Positions 48,457 to 59,824 of a stretch of 64,000 bases of DNA are shown here, piece by piece (position 1 is the stretch's first letter; each line of letters opens with the position of its first letter). The notes beneath the pieces are model-generated. The model searched no databases, had not been told where the DNA came from, and saw only the letters and a program-made list of their open reading frames with translations. Origin of the DNA: Saccopteryx bilineata (lineage: Eukaryota; Chordata; Mammalia; Chiroptera; Emballonuridae); the NCBI RefSeq assembly GCF_036850765.1, contig NC_089493.1, positions 187,087,140-187,151,139 on the forward strand, in the 5' to 3' direction. The position numbers and the translations under genes are program-made.

Positions 48457-48507
48457 CAGATATTTTTTCTTTTAATATCAAGAAGGGGTTTTCTTTTAAC
48501 AGAGTGG

Positions 48508-48714
48508 TAGTCAACAAGTTAGGGTTGGTGGGCCAAATTCAGCCTGGGACCTGTTTTTGTAAATAAAGCTTTATTTGTGCATAGCTATTCTCATTCTTTC
48601 TTGCATTGTGTATAACTGCATTCATGCTACAATGACTAAGGTAAGTAGTAGTTGCAATAAAGACCTAAAATATTTACTCCTGGACACTTTGAAAAATAAG
48701 TTTGCTGACCTCAG
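48508..48714. repeat. Old hAT-type MER element remnant
   Basis: 'gggccaaattcagcctggg', 'ctgtttttgtaaataaagctttat', 'ctaaaatatttactcctgg' and 'agtttgctgacctc' match a mammal-wide nonautonomous hAT (MER-class) element whose exact name I will not assert. Confidence 0.7.
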
Positions 48715-49398
48715 AATTATATAGCCTCAAAATTGATCATAATATGAACCAACTTTACTAGATAAAAGACCGCTTATAAAATTTGTCTCCATTTAATTAT
48801 CTCGTCTCATGGAACAAGACCATGTATTGCCTGAACATTACTGTATCTCTTGCTGGTTTTCAGTTTTCAAATTTGGCAATGAATACAAATACAGAGCAGC
48901 GAGGTTGCAAAGCTACCTTGTAAATTTTGGATCAAGGCACAGGATTTTATCAAGTAGGTGATAATAATATTGGAGAACTGTTCTAATATTTTGCAGAGCC
49001 ATTGATTAACATAGGAGCATCTGGCAGTTAGAATAGTTAACAATCTAAAAAGTTATCTCCTAAGGATAAAAAGACAAGAACGGTGAAATGTTTGGTTCTT
49101 CAAACTGCATATGATTTATTATTTAAATATCGGAGTTGAAAAGTCTTTAGAAAACATGAAGCCCTGAAATAATTTTGAATAAAGAGTTTTTAATAAATCA
49201 AAGTTCATTTTAAAATGAGAACTATCATTTTCTGGGTATCACAAATTTTTGCCAGAAAAATTATGGCTGAGAACAATTGATCAGTTAATCAATGGGTAAT
49301 TATCAATATATGATAACTGCTTTCTAAATTGTTGCTCAGTAAAAAAAGATTTAAATAAAAGTGTTATGAGGTACCAGTTACTCAAAAACAAAACAAAG
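48715..49398. other. Unique DNA
   Basis: No supported feature. Confidence 0.45.
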
Positions 49399-49730
49399 CG
49401 TGACCAGGCGGTGACACAGTGGACAGAGTGTAGGACTGGGACACGGAAGACCCTGGTTCGAAACCCCAAGGTTGCCAGCTTGAGCGCAGGCTGATCTGGT
49501 TTGAGCAAGGCTCACCAGCTTGAGCCCAAGGTCCCTGGCTTGAGCAAGGTGATCACTCGCTCTGCTGTAGCCACCTGGTCAAGGCACATTTGAGAAAGCA
49601 ATCAATGAACAACTAAGGTGCCACAACAAAAAACTGGTGCTTCTCATCTCTCTCCCTTCCTGTCTATCTGTCCCCTATCTGTCCTTTTCTCTGTCTCTCT
49701 CTCTCTCTGTCACACACACACAGAAACACA
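49399..49730 (+). mobile_element. Type B SINE (sense)
   Basis: The only sense-strand copy of type B here. Head 'cgtgaccaggcggtgacacagtgg', B box GGTTCGAAACC, 'gcttgagcccaagg', 'aaggcacatttgagaaagcaatc', then CT-rich and CA-rich tail. A-rich flanks may be the target duplication. Confidence 0.92.
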
Positions 49731-50248
49731 AAAACTAAAGAAAACAGTGTTTCCCTATTGGCTCAAACATGAACTGTAATCAGCAGGTGTTTGGGGGAAA
49801 CGCACATACACACACAAATGCATTTTGGTATGAATGTTTCAACTCTTAAATTAACCTGCCATCACACAGTGTTTCCAAGCAATTTCTTAAAGTAGAAGTC
49901 ACAATTTTTTATTTTCCCCTTTGCTCTGAATATAGGTTAGTTTGGTGGAAGCATCAGCTTTTCTGATTGATCTAAATCAGGGCTATTTTACATGTTAGTC
50001 TAAAAGAGGGAACCATGAAGAAAGGAGATATAAATACCCACGAAAGTAATATTTGGAATTTCATAAGTGAGAAAAAGTAATTGGGTCTTATCTTCCTAGT
50101 GGGAACTATTTACAGGAAAACTTATTGCCAAATTTCTAATATGTAATTTTAGATGCAGTCAAATTTGGATTTTCTCCATGTGGGCACGAAATGAAATAGG
50201 TACTTGACAACAAGCACAGATTCTTCTCCAGATTGTTTTCCGTCTTGT
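49731..50248. other. Unique DNA
   Basis: No supported feature. Confidence 0.45.
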
Positions 50249-50265
50249 AGTATCCACTACTTTTT

Positions 50266-50650
50266 TTTTTTTTCATTTTTCTGAAGCTGGAAACGGGGAG
50301 AGACAGACAGACTCCCGCATGCGCCCGACCGGGATCCACTCGGCACGCCCACCAGGGGAACACTGTGCCCACCAGGGGGCGATGCTCTGCCCATCCTGGG
50401 AGTTGCCATGTTGCGACCGGAGCTACTCTAGCGCCTGAGGCAGAGGCCACAGAGCCATCCCCAGTGCCCGGGCCATCTTTGCTCCAATGGAGCCTTGGCT
50501 GCGGGAGGGGAAGAGAGAGACAGAGAGGAAAGCGGGGCGGAGGGGTGGAGAAGCAAATGAGCGCTTCTCCTGTGTGCCCTGGCCGGGAATCGAACCCCGG
50601 TCCTCCGCACGCTAGCCCGACGCTCTACCACTGAGCCAACCGGCCAGGGC
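50266..50650 (-). mobile_element. Full-length young type A SINE (antisense), 17-bp target duplication
   Basis: AGTATCCACTACTTTTT at 50249-50265 is repeated at 50651-50667. The body keeps most CpGs ('catgcgcccgaccggg', 'ccgcacgctagcccgacg'), and the head on the minus strand is GCCCTGGCCGGTTGGCTCAG. It is among the youngest SINE insertions in the window. Confidence 0.97.
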
Positions 50651-50667
50651 AGTATCCACTACTTTTT

Positions 50668-53097
50668 ACTACCTTCCTACTATCTTTTATCCTTGGAAAG
50701 GCTGTGGCTAACCGGCTGACCGTCGTGCAAGCCCCATAGCAGTCTGTGTAGAGTAGGAAGAGTTTGGCCAGGTAAATTGAGGTAGGACATAAGGTTAGGG
50801 TGTGAAAAATTGTACATAGGCTTTTTCAGTCACCCTGAACAGAACACATATAAGGGATCCAGAAGTCTGATTTGTTCTCATTTGTCTTGAGTATTATAGG
50901 TGGGCTGAGAAGTTTGTTTAAATTGATTTAGGTGCCATATATTACTTAAATAGCTCAATCCCTGACTTAGTGAAAGAACCATCATCGTAAAAACATACCT
51001 GACAGATTTTTTTGACTTAATGATAGATAATGTCATAGATGTTTTCCTGTATCAAAGCCAACACATCATTTTCTCCGCTTTCTAGTGTTATGAGTGGCAT
51101 TTAGTTTAAAATTTTCTGTATTTTCTAGCATTCCCAAGTGATTTAATTTTCCCGTTTTGCAGTGAGATTTGCAATCATGACAGAAAAGGTCATGTCCTTC
51201 ACAGACAGGTTTCTGTGAACAGTAAGGTCTCACTAGGAATTTTATCAGCATTCACCGAAATAATGCTATTGCACGTCCGATAAATTTATCTATAATCTCC
51301 TAGTTAAGCCAAAAATGTAAATTGAAAGTAGGTTTTATTTACATTGTGCTTTGTATGTGATAATTGTTGATGAGCTATTTATTTTAGAGCCATTAACAAG
51401 AAAGGCTCCAACATAGTACATGGGTACATTCTTCTACCTCCATCTACTCATTTTGACGTTTTCACAGAATGTAAGAGTAGTGTAAGATATGGTAGGCAGA
51501 CATAATACTTGGCTTTATTTTCAATCTGAATCATGAAGTGCATTCTCTACTAAAATTTTAACTAGCTCAGATGCTGAAGGCTTGACTCAGAATCAGATAA
51601 CACCTATGTGACATATACTGTTATTTACCCGGGTTGAAGGATCATTTTTGTCAATGAACCATGAAATATGTTAAGGCAAAGTGCTATGCTAAGAACCGTT
51701 TACATGGAATTCATGTGGTAATAAAACCAAACACTTCTATATCTTAAGGCATCGCTATTATTCGCAGCAAGCTAATTTTTCATGTTTCTCCAAACGGAGG
51801 ACAGAGATCACAGGTCTCTGCTTTTCATGCTTTACCAGAACTAATGATTTTGCAAGATTTAGCCAAATAATAAAACTATCTTCTTTTTTTTATACAAAAA
51901 GCAAATTTATTCATTTTGCTTACGTCTGGGTATTTCTTCATAAACCTGAAGGCTCTTACTTGACAACACAGTGGCAAAGGCATTGAAGAAAAGTTCCAGG
52001 CACTCACATTGGTGGTGTTAATTATAAGAACTTGAGTCAGTAGCACAAATCTCTCCATTTCTAACCCCGCCCAGGGACCTACTAGAGCGCTTCTTGGTCC
52101 TGAGAAGTCAGTGAGAATGATAACACAGTTTTTGATATTACCCAGAGATTCAACTAATTTTCTTTATAGCAGTCATTACCTTCTTTAACGACAGTTATTT
52201 TCTTTAAATCCTACATTAAGAATAACTGTGTTTTGCTTCAGCGTCGTTTGATAAAATGAACTATGACAAAAGTATGGAATCAAAGACTTGTTTAAATACA
52301 TGTGTGTGTATATTTTTAATTCTAAGAGCTATGTTTGAAAAAAATAGCAGCATAAAAATGGGTGCAGGGTGGTTAATGAGTCAAGAGACAAGACGTGCTG
52401 TGCTTAGAAGTTTGAACTCTGCTCGCCTTTTCCAACCTTGTCAAAAGAGTCTCTTCCTCACACTCTTCTAACCTAACAACCCTCAGCCACGCCCTGTCCT
52501 TCAAGATGGATTATGCAAGTCGACTGTCTGTCACAACAACCCAATGAAATCGGTGCTATTTTCATCTTCCCATTTTGCAGATGACAAAGCTGAGGCATGA
52601 AGAGCTGGATAAGGTGGCAAAGGTCATAGATGTATGTATGTGTTGGGTGAGGACAGCCAGGACTGACTTCCTTTAGACGCCATGGGTACCATGTGTAAGG
52701 CCCACAAAAATGTAATTACTTTTATAAAAATAGTAACAATTTTTTTTTAATCAGAAGACAACATTTGAATTTTAGGCTAATGGAAATGTCTTCAAATGTG
52801 AAAATAGTCTCATTTTACCAAAATAGTTATAAAATGCAATTTTATTGTAAATATATATATATATATAGTTCACTTTAAATATTTAAAAATATATGTGTGT
52901 TTGTGTCTGTGTGTGTGTGTTTTATGGAGAAAGGGGCCCATAAGGCAAAAGGGCCTAAAGCCCACTAGAACCTCCTTGAAGGCTCTATTTTATTTTATTT
53001 ATTTGTTTCCCACACTGCGTCAGTACTAGTAAGTACCTCAGGGATGTAGTAAATACATTTCCATAGTACCAAAGTAAGACAATCCTGGCTTTCGGAT
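50668..53097. other. Unique DNA with a MIR remnant and (TA)n/(GT)n tract
   Basis: An antisense MIR core ('cccattttgcagatgacaaagctgaggcatg') lies at about 52540-52660. A (TA)n then (TG)n tract lies at about 52848-52920. No gene recognised. Short frames such as 51066-51251 (minus) have no domain. Confidence 0.5.
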
Positions 53098-53099
53098 TT

Positions 53100-54110
53100 T
53101 GTTTCCTTTCTTTTTCTTTTTATTAAATCTATTGGCATGATATTGGTTATTAGGTTCATACAGATTTGAAGTGTACATTTCTATAATACGTGTTCTGCAT
53201 ATTGCATTATGTGTTCACTACCCAAAGTCAAATCATCTTCCATTACCATATACAGTGTGTCCGTAAAGTCATGGTGCACTTTTCACCGGTCACAGGAAAG
53301 CAACAAAAGACAATAGAAATGTGAAATCTGCACCAAATAAAAGGAAAACCCTCCCAGTTTCTGTAGGATGATGTGGCAGCATGTGCGCATGCACAGATGA
53401 TGATGTAACACTATGTATACAGTGGGGCAGCCCACAGCCACGCCAGATGAGATGTGGACGGTACAGAGGAAAGGTCAATGTGTTCTGTGGTTCGCTAAAT
53501 TCAAATCCATGACCAAAGTGCAACGTGAATATCGGCGCATTTATAACAAAGCACCACCACAGGAATAACATTACTCGGTGGGCTAAGCAGTTGAAGGAAA
53601 CCGGCAGTTTGGTGGAGAAACCCTGTTCTGGTAGGCCATCAGTCAGTGACGAGTCTGTAGAGGCTGTACAGGATAGATAGCTACCTAAGGAGCCCTAAAA
53701 AATCTGTGCGTGAGCCCACATCAAACTGCACTGAATAGGTCTGAAACTGGGAGAGTTTTCCTTTTATTCAGTGCAGATTTCACATTTCTATCGTCTTTTG
53801 TTGCTTTCCTGTGACTGGTCAAAAAATGCACCATGACTTTACGGACACACTGTATTTGGGCCCCTTTACCCTTCACTACTCACCAACCCCTTCCCTCTGG
53901 TAACCACCATACTGTTACCTGTGAGCTTTAGTTTTATATCCCACATATGAGTGAAATCCTAGAACCCTCTTAACCTTTTCTCACTTAGCATGATATTCTC
54001 AAGGTCTATCATATTGTTGCAAATGGCAGTATTTTATCTTTTCTTATGGCTGAGTACTATTTCAATATATATAATGCTACAGTGTCCCTGTGGTGTATAT
54101 GTCTTTATGA
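53100..54110 (-). mobile_element. LINE-1 3' end (antisense), split by a mariner-like element
   Basis: Left arm 'attaaatctattggcatgatattgg', 'acatttctataatacgtgttctgc', 'tgtgttcactacccaaagtcaaatcatc'. Right arm 'ccccttccctctggtaaccaccatactg', 'cacttagcatgatattctcaagg', 'atggctgagtactat'. The two arms join smoothly if 53253-53852 plus one TA is removed. Confidence 0.8.
53253..53852 (+). mobile_element. Tc1/mariner-like element, internally deleted, copy 2
   Basis: 600 bp, with ends CAGTGTGTCCGTAAAGTCATG and its inverse, TA on both sides (53251-53252 and 53853-53854) and long inverted repeats of about 108 bp. The interior is the same partial transposase as copy 1 but on the plus strand, with the same internal junction. 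Relative to copy 1, about two bases are missing near 53561 ('ccaccacaggaataac'), which breaks the reading frame. Both copies thus belong to one amplified nonautonomous subfamily. Confidence 0.93.
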
Positions 54111-55475
54111 ATAAATATTTTCAAATTTGGGGAGAGGGTCAGGATTGTTAATCCCAGCTATTATAACTAACTGCAGATACCAGGTTCTTAACCATGGAGA
54201 CACAGTGCTGAGTCGGACCTAAAAACTGTTTATCTGTAGACACAATCATTCAGGGGTCCCCAGATATTGTAGCCACTGAATTTTACCCTTAGACCCTAGT
54301 CACTCAATATTCCTACCTTTATGCGGTTCAAAATGATGGAAGTAAATTCTCTCTATAAGAATATCATTTATGTCTAAAATAATAACTGTTAATCCTCTTA
54401 CTCATTACTTGTTTATATGCAGTGATACACATTTCCATGTCCCTCTATACCACACTCCCCAATTTCTGCCCTTGCAAATTTATATAGTTTTTTTCCCCAT
54501 AACCATTTTCTTTCCTAAAAATATTTTGGCCTTCTTTCTGCCTCCTATTATTCCATTAAGTTTTTATAGCTAACCACTAGGATGAATTGATAAAGTGGTC
54601 GATTTTATACTCTGGCTTAGTACTTGAACACATCTTTCAAATTATACCCAGAAATCATTAGTTTTTAAAGGGTTTTATGTAGGTGTCTTTCCTAAGATAT
54701 TGAATGTTGTGCTTTTGTTCCTAAATAAATCGACTGGCTATTCAGACTAGTGGGGAAAATGAAAAAAAGCTTCTGTTCCCAAGCAACACATGCCTGTTGT
54801 AATCTGCCTTCCTGAGATCTGTTTCTAAGAGACCATTGCTGCTGAGATTGTTAGCAAGTTCTTGAATGACAAATTGTTTCCTGTAATGTGATCGTGATAC
54901 ACTAGATGATGGATTGGTGCAATATGGAATTCAATTAATATGAAACATTTTTATGAAAATTCCCCTTTCTCTTAGGAACTTTACAAAAGTGATGTCTTGA
55001 AAGGCGGAACTGCCACGGGTAACAATGACTTCATTCTACTTTCTGTTATCGCTGTTCCAGGTGATTTCCCTTCCTTCCCCCTGTCTCTTTCTTATCCGTT
55101 CACTAATATTATTTGTAGTGGTAGTTATTTATAGAATCTGAGACTCCGTGAGATAAAAAGGGACTTTGAGAGGTCACAAAGTGGAAGTACTTCATGCATG
55201 CTTCCCTAAAAGATAGCTATATCTTTAAATTTTACCAAAGCAAAAAGCCCATTTGCTCGATTTGTTATTCATTTATGTGATTTGCAAGGCAAGCTTTCAT
55301 TTTTTTTCTTTTACCTTTTCTGCCATCCTTTCCCCAATTCTTTCTTGTTTAAGTCTAATACCTGGCACTGTCCCTAGCCATATTTCAATCACGTTTGGAC
55401 ATTTATTTTCCCTTAAGTTTCACAATGCTGAAATATCTGGGTAAACAGTACCCAAGTGGCTCTTGTTTGATGGAA
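54111..55475. other. Unique DNA
   Basis: No supported gene. 55120-55200 may be a very old repeat. Confidence 0.4.
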
Positions 55476-55479
55476 ACTA

Positions 55480-55675
55480 AACTGAATAATAAGCTGTGTG
55501 ACCTTGGGTAAGATCTGCCACAACTCATTCCTGTCTTCTTCCTTTTTAGAATAAGGTTTGTGTTGATAGCTGAAGTCATTTGTACACATGAAAATAAACC
55601 AGTGGAGATAATAAACATGCTACCTGTTGTCTGGCTTAGAGTAAGCACTATTTGTTTAATGAATGACTAAACTCC
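55480..55675 (+). repeat. MIR fragment
   Basis: 'aagctgtgtgaccttgggtaag', then a diverged middle, then 'ttgtctggcttagagtaagcactatttgtttaatgaatg' match the MIR order. Confidence 0.75.
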
Positions 55676-55784
55676 CTCTACCAGCAGGGCTGCATTACAG
55701 AAGCCACTTCAAGGCTTACATGTAACAACTTTCACTCAATTCAACTAACATTTCCCTCAATGTGCTCTTTATTCATATGGCAAT

Positions 55785-55925
55785 AAGTGTAGTGGTCAAG
55801 AACATGGGCTCTGGAGAAAAAAAAGTAAATAATAGAAACAATAAACATGCTACCTGCTTAGACTGTTACAAGGGCTAATAGATACCACTTAACCAGCACA
55901 TAGACTGATGGCTAGCAAACAGCTT
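55785..55925 (+). repeat. MIR fragment
   Basis: 'gtgtagtggtcaagaacatgggctctgg' is the MIR 5' part, followed by a shortened 3' part ('cagcacatagactgatgg'). Confidence 0.75.
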
Positions 55926-57573
55926 CCTTTTATTTGATAACTGTCACTAGTAAACTATTCATTTAATCTTGGAAACAGTAAATTTAATGTATTGAGAGTA
56001 TGAGACATGGTATCTACTTGGCTGCACACCTTAATCATCTCAGATGCCTGTGGGAGATGTCTACAAAGCACTGAGATTCCTATGTATAGTAACTGGGTAG
56101 GATGCCAACTTGGCAATACATTTCCTCCATCAGCACCTAAAATAAACTAGGTGATTCTAAATACTTTTACTTCTTGGGTTGTTGTGTTGGCTGTTAGTTG
56201 TATGATTTATTTTTTAAAAATACATCCAATGCATGCTTTGAGGCCTGCCCAATGCAAGGCACTGCTTGGAAAATCAAATAAGCATTACTTCTTAGGGTTT
56301 GAGGGCTTTGTCTTTGGGAAGATCACATTGATATAAGTGAATATATCTGTATCAATATATGTTTATACCTATTGTAAGCACAGGTCTCAATTCTTATAAA
56401 AAGCATTATACAATAATTTGAAAAGCATGTAAATTATATACACAAATATATTTTTTTCCTGCTAAATGACCTCATGTAGCAAGATCTTAAATGTTGCAAG
56501 ATCTTCGATTGCCTTGGACTCAGCCCAGATTAGAAATGAAAAAATTATTTTGAACCGTTTTCCAGAGATTCAGATCACAATTAGTGTTGCCTCTTTTCTT
56601 GGTTAGCACAATACATTAAAAAAAATTTTTATTCTCAATATCTTTCTTACTTATCCTTTTAACATACTACTTTCCCTTTTGTGTAACAATTTACTTACAT
56701 TATAGATCATGAAAAGTCACTAGAAATATTATGTTTCTCAATTTTAGCCATTAAATAATGTATATATCTTCGCTTTAAAGTTAAGAAATAAGGAAGAAAC
56801 AGCCTTTGGAAGAAAATAGTTTTGGGCAAACTGACCATATCCTGCCACTATTTACCTTATTTCTTGAAGTATTTGGCATGGTTATCTGGGGATCCCCGGT
56901 GGAGTACCTCCTTGGCCAGGAATCAGAATTGGAGAGAAGACTGCCTACTATTTAAAGAAAGCTCTGCAATGATGGGGAGGTTGGGCTTTCACCTTAGGTT
57001 TTCTTGGGAAGAGAGTTTGAACACAGAGGAAGGACGCATGTATAAACTGGGGAGGAAGAGAGTCAGCCTCAATGGCTAAACTGGTTGTTTTCAGCAATAA
57101 CTACAGCGGACATTAAGGAGGTGATTGCATTTTTAAGAGTTGGATTAGAACGACAGGAAGACGGAGTTGAGAGATGATCATCAGGGACATGACACGTGTA
57201 GAATCATGATGCAGTGTCTCTAGCATGGATTAAAAATGACTAGGTTTTATATAAAATAAAAAAGATACCAGATCTTTCTAACCAACCCCGTTAGTGATGG
57301 AGAGTGTCACATTTTGCTATTTATCTCCTGAAGTGTTTAAACTAGGAAATAATTTGTATATTGCACTCATTGAATCAGATTGGAATAAATAATTTAGAAA
57401 ATGCTATTGGCATTCAACTCTTGTCTAATCAGAGAAACAAAGAGAATCAGTATTTCCTAATTTTGATTTGCTAGGTATTTTTGTTTTGATTTTACTGAGT
57501 TTTTTTTAGGTGTGACTAATGCAAGCACAGATTAAGTCAAATAAAATATTTCTCTATAAATGACAGTGATTTT
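55926..57573. other. Unique DNA, possible MER5-type remnant
   Basis: 56015-56110 ('ggctgcacaccttaatcatctcagatgcctg') resembles a MER5-type hAT remnant. The remainder, including the flank 5' of the LINE-1, shows no gene. Confidence 0.4.
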
Positions 57574-57615
57574 GGAGAGAGGTGACGTCATGGAAATGGC
57601 GCCGTGAGCAGCGCG
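57574..57615 (+). promoter_or_regulatory. L1 5' end: CRE/ATF site and YY1-like core
   Basis: TGACGTCA (57583-57590), a perfect CRE/ATF palindrome, lies about ten bases into the element. AAATGGCGCCG (from 57594) follows and resembles the YY1 site (AAGATGGC) that sets the start site in human L1. The position at the extreme 5' end fits an internal RNA polymerase II promoter. Function is inferred from the position and motifs. Confidence 0.55.
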
Positions 57616-59824
57616 TCCGACAGCTCTCCCCTAAATCACAACAAATTTATCAACTAGAAACAGAAAAATTTATCCTCGGAGCATTCCGGAGTTCCACACA
57701 AACTGATAGCGAAAGGACTGTTATCACTTGAATCTGAGAGACGAGGGTGTGGAGGAATCTACCCCAGGGACGTTCATTCAAGCCGCGAGGAAGTGCGCCT
57801 GTGGTGAGTCAGCCCACACTTGGGAGCCACGAGCCGCCGCAAGCAGCCGCGCGTGCGCCTGGTCCGGTTGGGCACCGCTAACGTTCCCAGCGGCCCGCAC
57901 ACTGCGAGTGAGAGTCGCCAGCCACCGGTGCCCGGAGCACCCCATTCACGCACGTGCCTTGAGCATTCCATGCGCCCAGAGCGCCCTACTGGCCTGCACA
58001 CCCAGGGTGCTCCATTATCCTGCGCCTGGTGCGATCCAGCCGCCAGCGGCAGGGCGAGCGGGAGAGGCTTGGGAGATTCTCTCCGTGGGCGGGGCACCTC
58101 ACCCAGCCATTCAAGCTAACAATCAAGCGTTGGGGGAGGGGCGCGCGCAGGCAGCCTAAAATACCTTTGGGAGCACAGCTGCGACCCAATCACTGAAATT
58201 AGCTTAACCCATGAAATCTGCGCACCCTCGGTTCTAATTGATAAGATCTCTCTCAGTTCAGCGATCCAAGACAAGAGGTGTGATATTTTTTAGTGCCTCT
58301 CGCTAAAGGGGCAGGGGCAACTTCTGATTGATAGAGCCTCCATATTCAGGGATAAACGCTAACAAGAAGGACTTGGCAGATAATAAGATCTATACTACAC
58401 TAGTCGCAAGCAGAGACTAGTGCCTCTTCTTCCCTGCAAAAACAGGCTACAAAGTGTGGAAAGCCTGGGTTGAGAGGTCCAACTAAATGATAGGCGCTGA
58501 ACAGTCACCTTGACAACAATTGACTCCCACCCCCGCCTGATTAAACTCTGGACTGTCAGAGCCTTTCCCAAAGCCTTGCACTGAGTGGGGATAGAGTGGG
58601 GATTTCCCAGCTCTTTGAGCCTCTTACTCCCCAGGCAGAAGCAGTTGCAGCCTTATAGCTGGATCACCAGGCTGCTAATTCAGAAAGGGGGGACTAGGAG
58701 AGAGAATCCAGGAAAGCAAACTCTCTCATCGTTGGACCCTGCAAACGCCAACAAGCCTTGACTACCAACAAGACTAAAGCCAATTATATGACATTGCCAT
58801 AGAATCCCATCAACTGCAATCCCTACCTAAGTGTGACACAGGGGCAGAGCCTGGGGTACAGAATCACCGACCAGGAAGAGGGAGAGAAAAGAAAAAGGAA
58901 GAAGTTAACCTCTCAAAATCAAGAAAAATCCACAGACTTTACAACTTGATCCACTAATTTTTTTGTTGTTGTTGTTTGTTTCTTCTATCTTATTGCCTTT
59001 ATTTCCTCCACCTCGGTCCTTCTATTCTCTGCCCATCTTATGCTTCCCCTTTCTTGAACTACACTACCCATGAGTGTTGCATTTTATTTCTCTTCTTCAT
59101 CCTCACCCTCCTTTAAGGTTATACTCCAAAACACTTAACTCTCACTCTCTCCTCTTTTGTTTTTTTTTTTGTCTTGCTTTATTTTGTTTTTTTCTCTTCC
59201 TATTTTATTTCTTCCTTCGTTTTTCTCTTTTTCTTATTTTTTCCTTTCTATTTGTTTTTTCTTTTCTCATTTTACTTTCCCCCCATATAATCCTCAGTCA
59301 CGAACAAATTAGTTAATTTGGGACTCAAGGCTTTTTTTTGGCTTTATTTCTCTTTTTTGCTTTTGTTTTTATTTTTTTTCTTGTTTGTTTATTTTTGTGG
59401 CATTTTGGGTCCTCCCAACCCAAGGTCTCCATTGTATTTAATCTTCGCTCCACTTAATACAACAGATTTTTACTTATTATTTTTATTTTTTTCTTCTTTA
59501 TTATTCTTTTTTGGTCCTTTTTTCTGGTTCTCTCTTATGCCTCTCATTATTTCTCTTAGTTGACCATCACTTACAAGCAAATCATCTTATGCTTGTCTAA
59601 GATTTTCTTCCTTTTTTTTTTTTTTTTTTTTTTGCATTTAGTAAGTCCCTACTCCCTTTTTTTGCCCCTTGAACTCTTCACCCCAAATCAGGCCCTCCAT
59701 TATTGTTTTTTTTTGTGGGGTGTTTTACCTTTTTTTTTCTTTTCTTTTTTTCTTTTTTTTTTTTTTTTTTTACTTTTTACTCATTATTAATTCTAATTAG
59801 TGCTATCAACAAGACCACCCTCAG
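57574..59824 (+). other. L1 5' UTR: CpG-rich then T-rich
   Basis: 57590-58180 is GC- and CpG-rich, unlike anything else here, and gives long open frames on both strands (57728-58159 plus, 57774-58097 minus) by composition. 58180-58930 is mixed. 58950-59775 is a striking pyrimidine tract, dominated by T runs on the plus strand, ending just before ORF1. At about 2.25 kb the leader is longer than the roughly 0.9 kb human L1 leader. Confidence 0.8.

Noticed and set aside
57728..58189. Overlapping open frames up to 143 codons on both strands, including an antisense frame reminiscent of primate L1 ORF0
   Set aside because: They sit in the CpG-rich L1 5' UTR where stop codons are rare by composition. 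There is no similarity to ORF0 that I can see, and ORF0 is described from primates.
58950..59790. Frames with apparent membrane segments (Phe/Leu-rich)
   Set aside because: They are translations of the T-rich L1 leader.
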